Positions 62,101 through 64,000 of a DNA stretch of 64,000 bases are shown here, one piece after another. Position 1 is the stretch's first letter; each line of letters opens with the position of its first letter. A model generated the notes under the pieces. The model was not told the DNA's origin. It searched no databases and saw only the letters and a list, made by a program, of their open reading frames with translations. The position numbers and the translations under genes are program-made. The stretch lies in NCBI GenBank assembly GCA_902728285.1, contig CACVBU010000378.1, positions 1 through 64,000 of the forward strand, given 5' to 3'. The DNA is from Clytia hemisphaerica. Taxonomy: Eukaryota > Cnidaria > Hydrozoa > Leptothecata > Clytiidae.

Positions 62101-63757
62101 ATATATATGGTTTAACCTTTCCAATGCACAACATATTTTGAAAAATGTGAAGAATTCCAATTAAAAGCCTTTGTACCTTGAGAGTTAGACATTATTGATC
62201 TTGGTACCATTGAAAAGGTATTTTTATACTCATTCTAAAGGCATTCGATTTCAGGCTAAATTCTGAGCACTTTTCCCACGTGCCGTTTTTTGATCTAGAA
62301 ACACCAGTTATTGTCAGTTACCTTAGTAACACTAAAACATCTTTTTCTGTGTGTGTCTTAAGACAAGTTGAGGGCACCCATAGGATCAATAAAAATTCTT
62401 AGGAAATCAAGGAATATACATTATATGATTACAGGTGAAAGAAATCGAGAAGAGAGATCAAGTATTGACAAGTGACAAACAAATTGACAGGTTGACAAAA
62501 GCAGGATCAAAATATCTTAACTTGAATCCTTACGAGGTGAGTAGTATTTTAGATCCAAAGCAGGGGCTGTTCTTTCGAAGATTTATCTTGGCTAGCACTT
62601 TATAGCTGTCATTGTTTACTATTTTGATTTGTTGACCTCCCTAATTAGAAATATATATATCTTCATCGTTGTAGGTAATCCTAGACTTTTACCTTGTTTT
62701 TCACAATATTATACATATTATTTTGGCATTCTATTTATGGATTTTGAGTACTTTTGGAAGAAAATTAACAATTTTATTGTTTGAAAAGTAATGCTACAGC
62801 TCAAAGCCTGCATTGTAAGTAAGATTTATCAAATCATGAAATCAACAACAGCTGTAATAAACAACTTTTGGGGCAATTTCACAAAGAAACGCAAAGACCT
62901 GTATATAAATTTATATAAATTTGGTTGTTGACAATTATAATTTATACTCTCTGTCATAGGTTCTTCAAATTTCACAAGATACAACAGAAGAGGATATGAG
63001 AAAGAAATATAAAAAGGTACAAAATCTGTATTGTGAATGTTCTAGTTTTATAGATTTTTGGGTTTGAATACTTGAGAACTAAATCAACTCATCAAAAGTC
63101 ATGGTAAGATGTTTCACTTACTGCTTTTAAGATCATAGAAATTTTTAAAGAGCAAAATGTCACGTATATTTATTCCAAAACATTTTAACGGTCATTTCTT
63201 GTTGTTTGCTTATTTCTAGCTTTCGATTTTAGTTCATCCAGACAAAAATCCTGATGAAAAAGAACGTGCTCAAAAAGCCTTTGATGGTATGGTGATAGAA
63301 TATATTTCTTACAATACTATCATAAAATAAATCTAATCCAAATGATTAAATAACCTTTACTGTTTAGATCCTTATCTCGTAAAGGTGAATTTTGATCAGA
63401 CCAATGGTTGATAAATTTATTCGAAGAAAGAATGTCCCTATAATATACTATATTCTAACTATTATTTTATGTATATTCATTGTTCCCAAAACCTTAGAAC
63501 GAATTGTCTTATATTACACTGCTACCTTAATTAGAGCATTTTTTCTGTCTTTTAAAAACTCGAAACGGTTCCGAATCTTTAGCCGATGGGGCCCTTACTT
63601 ACCTGCCATTGACTGGCTGTTTTTTCTTTAAGACTGTTGATGTTTTCTAATGTTATTTTCAGCTTTAAAGACTGCAAAGGAAACACTAAGTGACCCTGAT
63701 CAAGTCAAAAAGATCAAATTATTACTTGAGGAAGCAGCTGCTCTCTTAGAAATGAAT
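56176..63757 (+). CDS. DNAJC8: DNAJC8-like J-domain splicing cofactor, first five exons
   Basis: Exons: 56176-56223, 62435-62536, 62960-63016, 63220-63286 and 63663-63757. All have GT/AG boundaries and keep frame (phases 0, 0, 0, 1), giving 123 codons before the window ends in the next intron. The start is MAGSSKEDKFESFMKD. Exon 2 gives EIEKRDQVLTSDKQIDRLTK and LNLNPYE. Exons 3-4 give the J domain, with SILVHPDKNPDEKERAQKAF carrying the HPD tripeptide that stimulates Hsp70 ATPase (residues 75-77). The arrangement matches metazoan DNAJC8 (SPF31), a nuclear protein of about 250 residues linked to spliceosomes and SR kinase. The charged C-terminal half lies beyond the window. CAACTTTC-like pyrimidine stretches precede each acceptor. 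Intron 1 is 6.2 kb and full of transposons. The region after the HPD helix (KTAKETLSDPDQ) is more diverged. Confidence 0.93.
56312..56396 (-). repeat. tRNA-like pseudogene or SINE head in DNAJC8 intron 1
   Basis: Minus strand: GCAGCCAGTTTGGCCGAGTG, then GGATAGGGC (A-box region) and GGTTCGAGACC (B box). Acceptor ends do not pair and the anticodon arm is a short GGTT/AACC stem, so it is not a working tRNA gene. Confidence 0.6.
56460..56640. repeat. CAGCCT..AGTTCCTTAT short repeats
   Basis: TTTCAGCCTCAGAGTTCCTTA, CTCAGCCTTAGCAGTTCCTTA and TTTCAGCCTCGAGTTCCTTAT recur at about 56460, 56557 and 56601. Extra GAGTTCCTTAT and GTTCCTTAT units adjoin them. Intronic. Confidence 0.6.
56718..56820. repeat. 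GGCCCGAACATG palindrome cluster
   Basis: 56797-56816 is the perfect 20-bp palindrome GGCCCGAACATGTTCGGGCC. A second stem (GGCCCGAACAT near 56719 with ATGTTCGGGCC near 56742) and a further GGCCCGAGCATGGTCCGAAC half lie beside it. Located in DNAJC8 intron 1. Confidence 0.88.
57047..57848. mobile_element. 802-bp element with ATGCAT-rich ends and 10-bp TSD
   Basis: The termini are CGGCAGGTACAAAATGCATA and the complement of CAGCGGGTCCAAAACATAAT. GTTTGGTTAC is duplicated at 57037-57046 and 57849-57858. Subterminal TGCATAATGCATAAT sequences face each other. There is no coding sequence. TSD length is compatible with Mutator-like elements. Inserted in DNAJC8 intron 1. Confidence 0.8.
57976..58522. 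mobile_element. CAGGGGGGGCACGCAGTTACT-ended MITE
   Basis: The ends are CAGGGGGGGCACGCAGTTAC and its inverse with a longer C-run, flanked by GTAGG on both sides within a GTAG microsatellite. GTAGTAAGTG or its complement is repeated at several interior positions (58013, 58073, 58410, 58471). Confidence 0.75.
58589..58933. mobile_element. CAGTCAGGGAAAT-ended MITE, 5-bp TSD
   Basis: The ends are CAGTCAGGGAAATTCCTCAA and the inverse of CAGTCAGGGAAATCCCTTAA, with ATAAA at 58584-58588 and 58934-58938. CTGCAATTGCAGTA-type palindromic words recur at 58620, 58840 and 58890. Confidence 0.8.
58945..59386. mobile_element. GTAATTAATCGAAC-ended MITE
   Basis: Inverted ends GTAATTAATCGAAC and GTTCGATTAATTAC. 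The interior holds many CAATTAA/TTTGACAA words (for example GAGCTTTGTCAAAC and its near inverse). No clear TSD. It starts only 11 bp after the preceding MITE. Confidence 0.65.
59387..62434. other. Rest of DNAJC8 intron 1
   Basis: AT-rich intronic sequence. CAAGATGGCGGGA at about 60180 is a YY1-like site without a supported exon. GGTACA/TTAGTAC-type words (ACCACTTAGTACC) recur between 60690 and 61660 and end in a C-run at 61660-61672, suggesting an old G/C-run-ended repeat. Short frames show no motif. Confidence 0.4.
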
Positions 63758-64000
63758 GTAAGTGTTATTGGATGTTGCTGAAGATTTCTTTTCTACGTCA
63801 TATCTTCCTCCGTTTCGATCGTAAAACTCCTAACTCTTTGGGGGTTACTAATGGCCGCCTATAGCAGTGCCTATAGACCAAGAGTAAGGCCTAAAAGCCT
63901 GGAGCTATCTCTTGTGTAGACTAAAGATTTCGCGATAACAAAGACTTTACTCACCAGCTGATAAACGATTCTTAGGTTAAACATTTTTATGGAAATCTTT

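Noticed and set aside
63392..63631. 79-codon frame in DNAJC8 intron 4
   Set aside because: It lies wholly in an intron defined by good splice sites and has no recognisable features.

Overview
The window is nuclear DNA of an animal, most likely a marine invertebrate of a cnidarian- or sponge-like grade. The evidence is spliceosomal exons with GT/AG sites, a metazoan DNAJC8 orthologue, a DZIP3-type HEPN exon, and a dense mix of CR1-like, APE-type and RLE-type LINEs, a BEL/Pao LTR element, tRNA-derived SINEs and many short inverted-repeat transposons. The base composition is clearly AT-rich. I cannot name the species. There is no operon, CRISPR array or bacterial feature.

Host genes are sparse. 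At the left edge a broken + strand coding fragment (131-636) lies beside a - strand exon (1761-2735) with clean splice sites. That exon encodes a DZIP3-like HEPN domain followed by a coiled coil, and carries one frame break. At the right end the first five exons of a DNAJC8-type J-domain splicing cofactor run on the + strand from 56176 to 63757 and leave the window. Its 6.2-kb first intron is packed with inverted-repeat transposons and palindromes.

Most of the rest is transposon stratigraphy. Region 1-7.2 kb holds simple and satellite repeats, a foldback element, and a PIF-like MITE carrying a second MITE. At 8.2-11.1 kb a decayed CR1-like LINE is split by a TA-flanked element. At 12.4-16 kb a LINE with a long nearly intact endonuclease/RT frame ends in two perfect 18-bp palindromes. 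At 16.6-29.5 kb a chain of MITEs with visible target-site duplications (TSDs) lies between degenerate tandem arrays and a SINE. At 30.1-32 kb is a 5'-truncated RLE-type LINE, followed at 32.1-32.75 kb by a long hairpin foldback carrying TGACGTCA sites. At 33.4-39.5 kb are further MITEs. At 42.8-45.8 kb a 23-bp satellite is interrupted by three transposons nested inside each other. At 46.3-55.9 kb is a BEL/Pao element with long terminal repeats (LTRs), plus a near-identical deleted copy and an inverted integrase fragment.

I did not find an unknown multi-gene system. The best leads are a 565-bp MITE family whose two copies differ by matched changes in hairpin and terminal repeat, the BEL/Pao rearrangement, the nested satellite, and several perfect palindromes whose function is unknown. 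TSDs were read by eye, and transposon superfamily names resting only on TSD length and termini are tentative.
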